Shown piece after piece: positions 43,947-56,100 of a DNA stretch of 64,000 nucleotides. This stretch comes from Turnera subulata (taxonomy: Eukaryota > Streptophyta > Magnoliopsida > Malpighiales > Passifloraceae): contig JAKUCV010007293.1 of NCBI GenBank assembly GCA_028386065.3, positions 48,386 through 112,385 on the forward strand. The letters are read 5' to 3'. Each line of letters begins with the position of its first letter. The stretch's first letter is position 1. The notes beneath the pieces are model-generated. The model was not told the DNA's origin, ran no database searches, and was given only the letters and a program-made list of their open reading frames with translations. The position numbers and the translations under genes were made by a program.

Positions 43947-45386
43947 ATCTCCACCATGGGTTGAATTGGACTTGGTGATCTTCGCTGCTTCATCTTTCTT
44001 CATCCAAATCTGCTTGAGTGTTGTACATGTTGGTGCACGGCTATCTTCCCTACTACTAGCCATCATTGCAAAACCAACCTTCCTCTTGTTGGATGCAATA
44101 ATGTTCTGCCCTCTGCCTGATACTACACAAGCCTCAACCTTCATACTGCTCTTCACTGTACTTCCAATCAACCTGTAAAGGTTCTTCTCCATCAATTCCC
44201 CCTTCATAATTACCAAGGCGCCTTTGGTAACCTTCAAAGCTCCACCTCGAGAAGAAAAACCACATCCTCTCAAATCAAGTCTACCCAGGGAGATTAAATT
44301 TCTTCCAAGCTCCGGCACGTGCCTCACATCTCCAAAAGTCTTCACAAATCCATCAGGCATTTTAATCTTCACACTACCAATACCATGAATTTTTAATTCA
44401 TGATTATTCGCCAATACTACTGCTTCTCCCTCACTGCAAGGCTTGTAGCTGCTAAACCACTCCTTATTTGCACAAATATGAAATGAACAGGCAGAGTCTA
44501 AAATCCACGAATCTTCAACTTTGTGCTCACCTTTTCCTTCTTGTACTAGGAAGGCTTCACCATCCGAATCATCTTCAACAATCGCAATCTCACCAGACTT
44601 CTTGCGATTTTTCTTCAATTCTTCCATATCCTTCTTCATCTCCTCACAATAAAATTGGATATGGCCCTTCGCATGACAATAGTAGCACTCCTTATCTTTG
44701 TAATCTGCTCTTCCTCGTGAACCAGACCTAGAATTTCTTCTGAACTTGTTAGAGCGTGACGGGCCCCTGCCACGGTTAACCTCTGCTACGGCAACATCTT
44801 CACCTGTACTGCTACTAGACTGGTTCAACTTGAAATTCTCCATCAGCACTGCTGTCACATCTGTAACTGAAAGAGTCTGCTTCCCAACACATAGTGTATT
44901 CCTCAAATTATCATACGAATGCGGAAGAGACATCAACAACATCAAGGCCTTATCCTCTTCTTCATACTTCACATCAATACTACCCAACTTCTTAATCAAC
45001 TTATTAAATCTATTGATGTGATCAACAACATGCGTACCTTCGTGCATCTTCAACTGGTACAACTCCTTCTTTATAAACAGTCGATTTGTGGGTGATTTCG
45101 ACATATAAATATCTTCTAATTTCTTCATCAACTCCACCGGACTTGTCTCGTCCATCACACTGTACTTTACCTCTGGCGCAAGAGTTAATTTGATGGTACT
45201 GACAGCTCGCTGCTCGAGCTCCTCCCAATCTTCATCCTTCATGTCCTTTGGCTTCTTCTCCTTACCAAAGAGCTTCTTCATCAACCCTTGCTGCACCAAC
45301 AGATCTTTGATGTTACTCTGCCAGAGACTGAAATCCTTCTTGCCATCAAATTGCTCCACCTCAAACTTTGTGCCTGAAACCGCCAT
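43941..45386 (-). CDS. Copia gag-protease protein, intact (TR-GAG)
   Basis: 481 codons without interruption. The N-terminal two thirds are a UBN2-type Copia gag (FDGKKDFSLWQSNIKDLLVQ near residue 14, SLPHSYDNLRNTLCVGKQ near residue 153). After an RS-rich linker comes a zinc knuckle CYYCHAKGHIQFYC (about residues 234-247). The protease segment follows with SWILDSACSFHICAN near residue 294, where the triad reads D-S-A and not D-S-G, so protease activity is doubtful. It ends shortly after the pre-integrase start (MEKNLYRLIGSTV). The last codons read through the polypurine tract, and the TGA stop is formed by the first bases of the LTR. The product could assemble particles and recruit RNA but needs enzymes from elsewhere. 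Confidence 0.88.
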   Translation of the reverse strand: MAVSGTKFEVEQFDGKKDFSLWQSNIKDLLVQQGLMKKLFGKEKKPKDMKDEDWEELEQRAVSTIKLTLAPEVKYSVMDETSPVELMKKLEDIYMSKSPTNRLFIKKELYQLKMHEGTHVVDHINRFNKLIKKLGSIDVKYEEEDKALMLLMSLPHSYDNLRNTLCVGKQTLSVTDVTAVLMENFKLNQSSSSTGEDVAVAEVNRGRGPSRSNKFRRNSRSGSRGRADYKDKECYYCHAKGHIQFYCEEMKKDMEELKKNRKKSGEIAIVEDDSDGEAFLVQEGKGEHKVEDSWILDSACSFHICANKEWFSSYKPCSEGEAVVLANNHELKIHGIGSVKIKMPDGFVKTFGDVRHVPELGRNLISLGRLDLRGCGFSSRGGALKVTKGALVIMKGELMEKNLYRLIGSTVKSSMKVEACVVSGRGQNIIASNKRKVGFAMMASSREDSRAPTCTTLKQIWMKKDEAAKITKSNSTHGGDC

Positions 45387-45422
45387 CGCGAACCTTTATC
45401 GAACCCGTGCTCCGGTACCAGT

Positions 45423-45757
45423 TGTTGGAGAAAAACTGCAAAAGATTCGCGATAAATAAAACAGGACACAAAGATTTCACGTGGTTCGGCCTTAATCTCG
45501 CCTACGTCCACGAACTACTTATCTTCACTAATATAAAAATATTAGTACATCAAACCTCCCAAGAAAAAACTACTCTTTTTTCTACTCTAGCCGCACACCC
45601 ACAACTACTTTGCAGCTCTACATAAAACTTACACAAAGCCTCCTATTTATAATAGCTAAAGAGCTACTACTTGGAGGACACTCCAAGCAAAATTAATTGT
45701 CCTACTTTTTCTTCAAGCAAAAGTCTGTCTTGGGCCAAGTCCAATTGCAGCCCAAAT
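45423..45757 (-). repeat. 5' LTR of the TR-GAG element, outer end truncated
   Basis: Same as 43605-43946 with one substitution, but stops at cccaaat and continues into tccaagaaag of a foreign LTR. Confidence 0.88.
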
Positions 45758-45933
45758 TCCAAGAAAGTCAGCCTTGGTTTCTGCAGAATTTCTGAAAATT
45801 TTCCAGAAAACATCGATGTTCTAATAGCAACATCGATATTGTAATCGTTCGGCCGGATTGTTTGATATTCGGTGTGATCAAAACATCGATGTATTGATTG
45901 AACATCGATGTTCTTAGTGTAAAAAAGCCAACA
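45758..45933 (+). repeat. Partial LTR of the DEK_C-carrying element family
   Basis: Matches 43021-43198, beginning in mid-LTR. It has palindromes at 45809 and 45829 (variant), 20 bp apart, and 45882 (variant) and 45901, 19 bp apart. It is followed by the same CAGCC flank. Confidence 0.88.
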
Positions 45934-46338
45934 CAGCCTGCCACGACGGTCCTGATGCATGACCAAATACCGGTATAGAGTTTTGCAGACCATGCCAAAA
46001 CTGAAGGATCTAAGAGGGTTGATCGTCGGAAATATAGCAGTGTGTGATTTCTTTCCAGCACCATCATCGCATCTGATCTCAAAGGTCGTAAGAAAAATAA
46101 TGAGAAGAATTACAATTCATGTATGTATATATTCTACTAACAAATAGGTTTGTAGCATATTGGTACTTGTACAAAAGCAAGAAGGCAAGGTAAGGTCTCG
46201 AGTTTGAGCCTCGCCTTCAACATCAACTAGTATAAAAAAAACATGTATGTATTACACTTGCCAAATGAGAGTACCATTAATCCCTAGAAGTTGATAATAT
46301 AATTTGCAAAAACATATATCTATGTATGTATAGCAAAT
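45934..46338 (+). repeat. Flank segment, copy 2
   Basis: Nearly identical to 43199-43604 but continues at 46338 into unrelated unique sequence (ttatatatagtgagagcagc) where copy 1 has the TR-GAG insertion. Confidence 0.85.
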
Positions 46339-47520
46339 GTTATATATAGTGAGAGCAGCATTTCCCGGGGTTCTGTCTGTGGTGGATGTAAACCTGCCGA
46401 AGAGGTTGGGGCTCAATTTTTCACGACCTAAAACAGCAAACACATAATGATAGAAAACATAATTATGATAGAACTACCATGAAAGGACAAAAGGGGTACC
46501 TCGGCAGGCTAGTTTTTCCTTAAGCCGTTTGCTCTGTGTAACGGCTTGCTTTTTCTTTCTAGCCTGAGACCACATTCCTCTAATAGAGTAAACAAATTGG
46601 CAACACTAAACTTAAGAGGAAGATGTCCGTGTGAAAAAAAGTGACAGAAGATTGTACACAGTAGACAAATAGCAACGAAGCCTCCATTGCCAAACTTGCA
46701 TATATAGGTAAACTACACAATGACCCTCCTCCTCTTCAGCATCATAAAAAATTGTATGAACTAATTAATCCTCTGATTTCTTAAAGGTCCATGATGAGAA
46801 GCTGCAAAGGGCTAATGGAGGAAAACATGCCGGAAATCGAAGGCGGATTACCTTGGTCACTAACCTGGCGGATGGAGTCAGGTGACTTGCACCCAGGAAG
46901 TCTATCTGTAGTTAAGAACGTAATGCAACTCCAATTAAGGTCATAGCATGGGAAGTGGTAAACGAATGCTTTAGGAGAATTGTTGGTCGATTTACTCAAA
47001 ACGAAATGTAGAATCCAAGCTGTAGCAGTCATGGGAAGTGGTAGTCATGAATATTATAGCAGGGTTCTTGTATAGAGTAACTATCAGTGCTCATACCACA
47101 GCTACAACAGCAACAAAAGCTTTTCGATGCTGACACTGCTCCGTCTTTTAAATCTATATATTCATCTTCTTCTAGCTAGCTAGCTTGGCATTCCCGAAAT
47201 AAGACAACTGGTTTTGATCGGGTTCTACTCCACCCACTGTAGCACCCAACCCGATATCGATTTTCAATTTTGCTCCATGTTGGCTATATGCTAGTGGTGC
47301 TATTAGATGACGATCTTGACCATTACGTCGTCCTTCCATCATGGTGGTTATTAGTTCTATATACATCAATACTTTTGGTTTAAGGATATATAGATGTTAT
47401 AATTCTCTCTTTTTTTTTTTTTTCATTTCCACGTCCTAAAATTAGCTGCACTATAGGTATAGAGTAGAGTGAGTGTGCATGGAAATGAAAATTAGAAAAA
47501 TATGCACAACAATCTTCTTT
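46339..47520. other. Spacer with worn duplicated segments
   Basis: Short stretches recur elsewhere: the aaggatatatagatgttataattctc and cacgtcctaaaattagctgc blocks near 47385-47450 match 4790-4850 and 26240-26290. Possible gene remnants near 46350-46420 and 46780-47030 are not recognised. Confidence 0.4.
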
Positions 47521-47890
47521 CCTGACCTGCATTGGTAAAGAGAGTGACAGTCTCTTTTCCTGACATGCATTGGCAAAGAAATTATGTGTATAGAAATTAG
47601 TAAAAGGTATAGAGTGTCTCCTTTCTAATAGGCCATTCTTTTTTCCTGACATGCATTGGTAAAGAGAGTGACAGTCTCTTTTCCTGACATGCATTGGCAA
47701 AGAAATTATGTGTATAGAAATTAGTAAAAGGTATAGAGTGTCTCCTTTCTAATAGGCCATTCTTTTTTCCTGACATGCATTGGTAAAGAGAGTGACAGTC
47801 TTCTTTCCTGACATGCTTTGGTAAAGAGAATATGTGTATAGAAATTAGTAAAAGGTACTGAAGAGTGTCTCCTTTCTAATAGGCTGTTAT
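47521..47890. repeat. Tandem repeat of a 124-bp unit, about three copies
   Basis: Units begin cctgac(a/c)tgcattggtaaag at 47521, 47645 and 47769. The first two are nearly identical and the third is diverged. Related looser copies continue to about 48420 and at 36110-36440. Confidence 0.85.
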
Positions 47891-49500
47891 TGTCTGTTGT
47901 GAGATATTATTTTTATAAAGATTAATAAAAAAAATGGGGAGAGAGAGAAAGAATGTGCGAATACTAGAATAGCAGTCTTATTTCCAGACATGCATGGGTA
48001 AAGAGAGTGTGTGTATAGAAATTAGTAAAAAGTACAGAAGAGTATCTTCTTTCTAATAGGCCATTTATTGTCTGTTGTGAAACATTACTTTTTAATAAGG
48101 CTAATAAAGACATGAAGAGAGAGAGAGAAAGAGTGTTTCTTTTTTTCAAATAGACAATTTATTGTCTGTTGTGAGGCACTTACTTTTTAATAAGGTTAAT
48201 AGCCATATGGAGAGAGACAAAGAGTGTGTGAATACTATAAGGAGTGTGTGAGTATAGTAAATAGAAAAACTATATAGTTTTCTTACAAATAAACCATCCA
48301 TTGTCTGTTATGAAACACTATTATTTTAGTAAGGGTAATAGGTGACGGAGAGTGAAAGATATATGAATATATGAATGTTTAAAAAGGTGTACTTTGACAG
48401 TCTCCTTCAACTATTTTGTCATATGTAAAATACACAAACACTGCTTCTAATCAGATAGTAAGAGGGAGAGTGAGAAGGTGTAGGTGATGCTGCTATGCTT
48501 TTAAACATATTTTTTAACACACTTTATTTTATTTTAGAACTTATTTTTAAATACATACTATCTTATGAAGATAAATGCTGCAATTTTTTATATAAAATAT
48601 TAACTTTTACTTGGTTTGTTTATAACCTTATATTCTTAATAATCAATTTAATTTTTTTAATATTCAACATAAAAAAGTTGAATCCATGGCCAGCCCTTAG
48701 TAACAAATTTTAAGCTAGCATAATAATTACTCCCATGACATAAAATAGTGAGAAATTCCTTAGAAATGAAATTTGTTGGAAACAAAATAACAACAGCAAT
48801 TAACGAGATAAAAATAAAAAAGAATATATATAATATGGGTGTCAAAGTTAGTTGCAAATTACAGTGATTGTATAAATTTTTAATGCATGCAAATTATACA
48901 TTTTTATCCAATAAAAATTAGCAAATATGGAAAAACTATATAAATAAATTGTAAAAAAAAGTCTTGAAAACAATGTTATAGATAAACTGAATGTGTCTGG
49001 GATAATATCTCCTTTGTCGCCCTCTGCTGCATGCATCACCTTCATCTTCTGCTTCACCATCCAGCACCAAGGGAGTTTAAGTTGAAGGGGCTATCAAAAG
49101 AAAAAGTTGATGAAGCTTTTGCATATACTGAAGCTCTCAAGAGCCGTACAAGGTAAGTTAAATTGTGGGCTGAAGCACAAAAATAAGTGTCCACCTATCT
49201 GCTGAACTATTTCTGTTTTGGTGATATATCCGATTTAGGGTTCCAGAATTTGGAGAAAATTTTTTCAGCTACGGTTCCAAATGCAAATGATACATATAGT
49301 GTTTTTGTTTATAACTTTTTCCTACCTAATCTACGGTTACTTTTGTTGGATGCTAGAACCTTAAATCATGATTTCATTTCTGTTGCGCTGTAATGATTCC
49401 ACTAGGATTTTGGAGTCTGTAATGATTTTATGTTATGCAGGCCTTCAAGTTTTTTTGATATGTTTCTCTACATGCTATGTTTCCTGTGTAGAGTATGATT
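47891..49500. repeat. Segment homologous to 36200-37560
   Basis: Same block order as 36200-37560, ending with the exon-like GLSKEKVDEAFAYTEALKSR stretch (49090-49155) and the sequence before the acetylornithine deacetylase fragment. The two copies are diverged by many substitutions and small indels. Confidence 0.65.
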
Positions 49501-49578
49501 TACTGGGAAATTCGAACTTCTTTTCATTACCCGCTTTGCACCCGAGCTATATCCACACAGCTCATATTATGTTATCTA

Positions 49579-50073
49579 CAGAACAACCCACCGGACTTGA
49601 TTCCACAAGGACAGGATTGTGAACCACTTACTTGATGTGCTCACCCTTACAGCACCGTTGCTGGAGTGGCATGCATATGGATGTTTCACTGCTAATCCCG
49701 ATTATTGGGTTAGTTTTCTTCATTAATTTTATCGTTTTTTATTCAAACTCTTTTGCTTCTTTAGACTGGTTTTCTAATAGTATAACTTGTTGAAGTTATA
49801 TGCAGAGCGCTGATGTTACTTTTTGCAGAATTTGGATCCATTCTCAATGAGCATTGATGGAGACAAACTTCATGGTCGTGGGACTACGGATTGTCTAGGA
49901 CATGTTGCCTTTGTCACAGAACTCATGAAGAAGCTGGGGCAGGAAAAGCCAGCCTTAAAGTCCACTGTAGTGGCAGTCTTTATAGCCAGTGAGGAGAATA
50001 CTACCACACAAGGGGTTGGAGTTGATCAACTTATGAAAGATGGAGTACTTGATGATCTCAAGAATGGGCCTCT
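49579..50073 (+). pseudogene. Acetylornithine deacetylase (M20 family), N-terminal fragment
   Basis: The enzyme removes the acetyl group of N-acetylornithine in arginine synthesis. First part (49579-49708): QNNPPDLIPQ, then a shifted frame with VNHLLDVLTPYSTVAG-like sequence, an internal deletion, and GMHMDV with the M20 metal-binding His and the Asp. Second part (49829-50073): after an intron bounded by gttagt and tttttgcag it reads LDPFSMSIDGDKLHGRGTTD and continues with CLGHVAFVTELMKKLGQ and FIASEENTTTQGVGVD, where GTTD supplies a metal ligand and SEEN the catalytic Glu. It ends DDLKNGPL at a donor-like gtaagc. No later exon follows. Frameshifts in the first part and lack of the C-terminal half make it a pseudogene fragment. 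Confidence 0.85.
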
Positions 50074-50522
50074 GTAAGCAAAATAAATTGAATTAAGTAT
50101 AGTAGTCAAGTTTACTACCTTTGGTTTTCTGGTCTATACATAGTAAAAAAGATTCAAAAGATTGCACGAGTTTTAGAAACAAATTTGGGAGTTTTAAGCC
50201 CTGCAATTTTGGGAGTTCATGAAACTCCCACCAAAACTACTGTCACAAATTGTTTGTAGGAGTTTTCTAGACAACCCAGCAACAACCCTACAAATTGAAA
50301 ATTTCAGAGTTTTAGTGTAGCATTTGAACTTTCGGTATTTTGGTATGCTAAATTACTGCCCACAACCTTTGAATCTTTTCAATATTAACGCATAGATTTA
50401 GGAACTAGAAATTCATAATATCAACTTGCATATATAAACATAAACAGTGAAACCTGTAATTTTTTGAATGACCAACTAGAATTATAACTAACCATTCACA
50501 ATAATATCAATAACACAAACAA
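50074..50522. other. Intron-like and intergenic sequence between the pseudogene and the CACTA element
   Basis: Starts as the intron after the deacetylase exon. No further exon is recognised before the CACTA terminus at 50523. Confidence 0.5.
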
Positions 50523-50529
50523 CACTACT

Positions 50530-50800
50530 AATTTCCACCCAAATTTCCATCAGTAGATCAGATGGAGAGTGGATGGAAATCACCAATTTCCATCTAACTT
50601 CCAACCAAGGAGGTAAATGGAAAAAACCCTCATGGAAATTTAACATTGGATGGAAAGTGGATGGAAAATTCCATCCAAAAAGTTGGATGGAAATGAGATG
50701 GAAACTTTCACCACCTTAATGGAAAACGGATGGAAACCTTATAATAATTCAATGGTAGACTGATGGAAAACAGATGGAAATCATATGGTGATGCACACCA
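50530..50800. repeat. Left subterminal repeats of the CACTA element
   Basis: At least ten copies of ggatggaaa or its complement tttccatc with small variants, in both orientations. Confidence 0.8.
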
Positions 50801-51719
50801 TAAGTGGGTCCCACAAGGAATCAGGTCCAGAATTATACCACAATTTAGATTTAGTAAATACCTAATCCAAATACCATTTATTTTTTAGGATAATGCAAAT
50901 TTCTCTAATAATTATTTAGAGATTAAAGCAATATGTACCGGATCATAGATTTATATCATTCAAATAATCATTTTTTAATATTCTAAACATTGACAACAAT
51001 GAAAGAAACTTTATTGGTGCTTTATAATCAGTTAATAAAAGAAACGATAAAGGAAAAAATAGTATACATAACTGGAATACAGCTTCCAATTCTTTTTACA
51101 TCACTATTACAATTTACAAACAAAGGAACAATCTGGAAAACGTATCAAGATGGAATATAAACAAAGAGAATACAATGGAAAAGTACAATTTAACGAAGGC
51201 TACTAGCAAAACACAATTTGACCCCTCTATCCCGAATAACCAAGAGCTCACTGCCTCGCCGGGATCTGAGCTCCGATTCCACCAGCTCCGTTGCCGGCTA
51301 ATGCATTCCACACCAAGCCTTCCAAATCTGCCACAAAACCCACAATAGAACACACAACAACCAGAATTCAAAACATCAAACACTGATCTGAGAGGGAAAG
51401 TGTTAAGTCCAACTAAAATCGACCGAGATTCTTACCCCTAGTTTCGTCGCTGCCGTCAATAACTCCTGGGTCGCACTTGAGACAATCTCGAGACCTCGCC
51501 CAGAAGTCGAACCGCTACTAAGGCATGACAACCCAGCATGGCTTGGACCCAAACCCGAGCCTCGTTGTTTCCTTTGGCGAAACAGAGATGGTCTCCAGCT
51601 CTATGGACTCGATTGGAGGAAAGAAGGCAGGAGAAGGAAAAAGGAAGGAAGGAGAGAAATCCAAGAGCGGCGGCGGCTTGATTTGTGTCTGTGTGTGTGG
51701 CGAAAACTAAGTAGATTTA

Positions 51720-51728
51720 GAAGAAGAA

Positions 51729-51758
<30 letters not shown>
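51720..51758 (+). repeat. GAA microsatellite
   Basis: A run of gaa/aag trinucleotides with one interruption. Confidence 0.9.
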
Positions 51759-51759
<1 letters not shown>

Positions 51760-52333
51760 GAGGAGGCTGGCAGAGAGAAGGAGACGGCAGAAAGAGAGAA
51801 GAAAGAAAGAAAATGAATGAAAGAGTGGGGGTATAGTAGGTTTTATGGAAGGCCAGGAAGGTTAACCCTATTTTGTGAAAGGGAATAGACTTCTAGAAAT
51901 GATAATCCTTCAACTCACCCTAGCTAAAAATACAGCTCCTAATGTCGTTTCATTGGCAAACCAAACCAAAACCTGGCTGTTTAAATCAAAACGACAGAAC
52001 AACTCATGTAGCAATTACCTTCATTTCAAAAATTTTATCCAAACAGTAATTCAGTCATTGAAATCTCACATTAAATCCGTTTTAGAAATAAATCAAATGG
52101 AAATTCAAACATAAAATAACTTTCTCCCTTATCAAAAAATTAAATGACTTTTTCCCAATTCAATTTGTTGTTGGGTTTTTTCGAATTTGTCTCATTTAGG
52201 TCGCATAAAATTTATGCTTATGAAAACATGAGATGCAATTCTTTACAATAAAACTAGTGGTCCAAGTGGGTAGAAACATTTATAGTTATATCATGAAGAT
52301 GGAAAAATTATGATTAATTTCCTCAAAGAGGAG

Positions 52334-52385
52334 TACTGAGTGAAGCACATGATTTCGACTACTGAGTGAAGCACATGATTTCGAC
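52334..52385 (+). repeat. 26-bp exact tandem duplication
   Basis: tactgagtgaagcacatgat plus ttcgac, twice, at 52334-52359 and 52360-52385. Confidence 0.9.
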
Positions 52386-53188
52386 ACCTTATCACATGTG
52401 GACAAACTCAGATTTATAACTGGAAAATAAAAAGGATATTGGAGAAGACATTGAATCCTAACCCAAATGATTTCACTTAGACGATGCACTATAGGCGTAC
52501 TAATAATTAACCTCGGCAAATTGTTTGACAAATCTCTTATCGGGGTTAGCTTTAAACGGATATAGAATCATATAAGTGTGTTTCACACAAAAAATATATA
52601 AATTAAATTTACAAGAATAGAAAAAAATATAATAAAAGAAAGGCAAAATTTCATTTTGTACACTCTAACTTTGGTGGAATATTAATATGGCCATCTAATA
52701 ATTTGTTTCAATATTTTAACAATCTAATTTGTAACCTATTAAAGTTAAAGCATTTTGTTTTTTAAGTAAAGAAGCATTCTATACAAAACAATTTTTAATT
52801 AAAATAAAGTATAAATATTTTAGTTATCAGCAAAAAAATATAAATATTTATTCAAATTATGAATCTATAAAAAATAAAGTTAATATAATATTAATAATTA
52901 TATAGAAATTTTTAAAATTTTGAAGTACTACTCCATATTAAGAATAAAAGTAAGTAATAAATATATGAGAAAAAAAGATGTGGAGAGAGAGGGAGAGAGG
53001 CTGAAGGATGATTAGAAAAAAGTAAACATGTAAAATTTGTTATTTAGTAGAGCTCGATTGTTTAGATTTAGGATTTTTTTAATAATAATAAATATTAAAA
53101 ATAGGATTAAAATAACAAAATACTTCTTTCCCTTTTTAAGACTGAATGTGGTCAATTTTTTTTTGACATTGGAGAAGGAGACTCAAGC

Positions 53189-56100
53189 TGTAACAGCCCG
53201 GGTAAAATTTTTGATTTTTACCGGGACTGTAGAAGTCGATTTACCGTGATTTACTGTTGAATTAATCTTGGGTAATTAATTTACGGTAAATCGGGAGTCG
53301 TTTTTCGAACCGAGAATTCTCCCGCGCTCGGGAGTTTCTTCCTAACTAACCGAGCCTCGGTTTTTAGTTCCGAGAGTTGGACGACGCTCAGGAGAGTTAA
53401 TCGGATTTTCCGAGCCCAAGTCATATTTTTGGACTCGGGACGGAAAATTACGTCTATGCCCCTGTCCCCTTCCTTTCCTTCTTTTCTTTTCCTTTTTCTT
53501 TTTTTTTCCCTTTTTCGTCTCTTCCTCATTCCTGCTCCCACGTGAGTTTTTGTCTCTCTCCCGTGAACCATCACCCGTGCTCTTCCTGTGACCCGTGAGC
53601 CATATCTCCTGCCCTTTTCCTTCTTCTTTTTGCTTCTCCTCCCCGTGACACTAACCCCTCACCATCCAGTTTTTTTTCTTCCCTTCTTCCTCTGCAACAA
53701 CACACCACACAAGCCAAGCACCACAACCACACACAACCCGACACCACCCGAGGCACCCTTCCTTCATCTCCTTCCTTCTTTCTTTCTTTCTTTCTTTCTT
53801 TTCTTCCCTTTCTTTCTTTTCTTTTTCTCCTTCCCTGCAACCGTGCCGTGAGCTGCTGCACCTCCACCACCGGCGCCACCGGCAACCCTTCTTCCCGTCG
53901 CGCGCCTCCACTGTCGCCTCCGACCCCGTGCCGCCGCTAAACCCTGCAGCTCCGCCCTCCTCTCTTCCACGCCACCGACCGGCCACCTCGCCACCTTGCT
54001 TTTCCTCCCTTCCCTCGTGCCCAACCTTCTGCCGCCGTCGTTCTGCTCGCCGCCACCGGAGGACATAGGCTCTGACCCCGCGAACTGCAGCAGCGCCGCC
54101 CCTGCTCGCGCCCCGTCACGCCTCGCCGCGCTGCACCGCCGTTCGACGAGCCACCCGCCTCCTCGCGCCAACCTTTTCCTCTCTTCCTCCTCTGCAATGA
54201 GTCGACACCGCCACCCTGAACCGGCTGCACGTCGCCGTCGTCCTCGTCGAGCCGTGCCCGCGTCGTGCCGCCGAGCCAAGTTCCGCCGCCTTGCTCATGC
54301 ACCAAGGTGAGCCGTTGCACCCGTGAAGAAGACAACACTGTTTTGCATGGGTTGTTTGTTTTCATGCATGGGCTGAATTCTTTGTTGAGTGGGTTGGGTG
54401 TAGTTGCATGGGTTTAATGGGTTTTGTTGGGTTTTGGGCTTGGTGGTTATGGGTTTGGGTTAAGGCTTTAGATGTTGGGCTTTGGTTTAGTGGGTTTAGT
54501 TTGGGTTGTTATAGAATTGGGCTTAAGACTTAGGTGTTCATGGTGGGCTTGGGTTTGGGTCTTGGCATGATGGGCTCCGCCTTGGGCTTGGCTTGGACTC
54601 GGCCCAGTCCGTTTAATTTAATTAAAAAAAACTGTAATTATATATATATGTATTTACTAATATTCTGGTAATTAATTTTGAGAAAAAATTACATAGTTAT
54701 TTTGAGAAAATTATGGACGATTTTATTCTGTAATTTTTATTAAAATATAGATATATTTACTTTGATAAATAATTAAGTTATGTTTTGGAAAACTATTATT
54801 ATTTGGAAAAATATACATATGCCTTGGAAATAATTTCTGAAAATTTAATATGTAAATAATTTCGTCTGGAAAATTACTATTATGGTGTATGTATATAAAT
54901 ATGTATTCTGTAAATTAAAATTAATTATGTTTTGTGTTGGAAAAATAAATTGTATATATATATTTGGAAAAGATAAATACTATAAATATTTTCTAGAAAT
55001 TATAAATAGGTTATTATTTTTCTGGAGAGATTATATAGATTATAATTTTGGTAATTATAATTATTTTATGAAAATATTTTGAAAAGAGTTTTAATTAAAG
55101 TAAGGTACCGAAATTATATTCGGAAATACGTACGGTAACTATTTTCGGTAAATGGAAATAATAAGGGATAAGAACCGGGATGGGTTATTACGCAGTTTGG
55201 CATCATAGCATACCAATATGTGCATTTATGTGAGCATGTTGTTTTGTTGTATAGGTTATGATATCGAGCAGTTCCTGTGGAACCGGCTTTGGAACCTGTT
55301 GAGGATTCCGTATTTGATAATCGGCTAAGGTGAGGTTAAGTAAATATTTATTTACATCCCGTGATATCAAGTTGCTGTTTGCTTACTGTGTTCGATGTTG
55401 CTCGTATGATACTTTGTGGCTGAGTATGATTTGTTTNNNNNNNNNNNNNNNNNNNNNNNNNNNNNNNNNNNNNNNNNNNNNNNNNNNNNNNNNNNNNNNN
55501 NNNNNNNNNNNNNNNNNNNNNNNNNNNNNNNNNNNNNNNNNNNNNNNNNNNNNNNNNNNNNNNNNNNNNNNNNNNNNNNNNNNNNNNNNNNNNNNNNNNN
55601 NNNNNNNNNNNNNNNNNNNNNNNNNNNNNNNNNNNNNNNNNNNNNNNNNNNNNNNNNNNNNNNNNNNNNNNNNNNNNNNNNNNNNNNNNNNNNNNNNNNN
55701 NNNNNNNNNNNNNNNNNNNNNNNNNNNNNNNNNNNNNNNNNNNNNNNNNNNNNNNNNNNNNNNNNNNNNNNNNNNNNNNNNNNNNNNNNNNNNNNNNNNN
55801 NNNNNNNNNNNNNNNNNNNNNNNNNNNNNNNNNNNNNNNNNNNNNNNNNNNNNNNNNNNNNNNNNNNNNNNNNNNNNNNNNNNNNNNNNNNNNNNNNNNN
55901 NNNNNNNNNNNNNNNNNNNNNNNNNNNNNNNNNNNNNNNNNNNNNNNNNNNNNNNNNNNNNNNNNNNNNNNNNNNNNNNNNNNNNNNNNNNNNNNNNNNN
56001 NNNNNNNNNNNNNNNNNNNNNNNNNNNNNNNNNNNNNNNNNNNNNNNNNNNNNNNNNNNNNNNNNNNNNNNNNNNNNNNNNNNNNNNNNNNNNNNNNNNN

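Larger units (their letters stand above)
43605..45757 (-). mobile_element. Terminal-repeat-with-gag (TR-GAG) type Copia element, young
   Basis: LTRs 43605-43946 and 45423-45757 differ at one base over about 335, so insertion is very recent. The interior (1476 bp) holds one intact minus-strand gag-protease frame and no integrase or reverse transcriptase. A PBS (tggtaccggagc on the minus strand, next to 45423) and a polypurine tract (ggtggagat, minus strand of 43947-43955) are present. The right LTR lacks its last bases (ctcaaca) because it joins another sequence at 45757/45758. TR-GAG elements are a described class of plant non-autonomous LTR elements. Confidence 0.9.
50801..53183. other. CACTA interior, left part
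   Basis: No transposase is recognised. 51200-51620 is less AT-rich and may hold a minus-strand exon (IELETISVSPKETTRLGFGS on the minus strand near 51540-51600) of unknown origin. A GAA microsatellite lies at about 51720-51758 and a 26-bp tandem duplication at 52334-52385. The remainder is AT-rich. Confidence 0.4.

Noticed and set aside
53571..54365. Overlapping minus-strand frames rich in R, K, E and G at 53571-54365
   Set aside because: They arise from stop-poor GC-rich and pyrimidine-rich sequence inside the long LTR; three frames are open at once and none has a recognisable domain.
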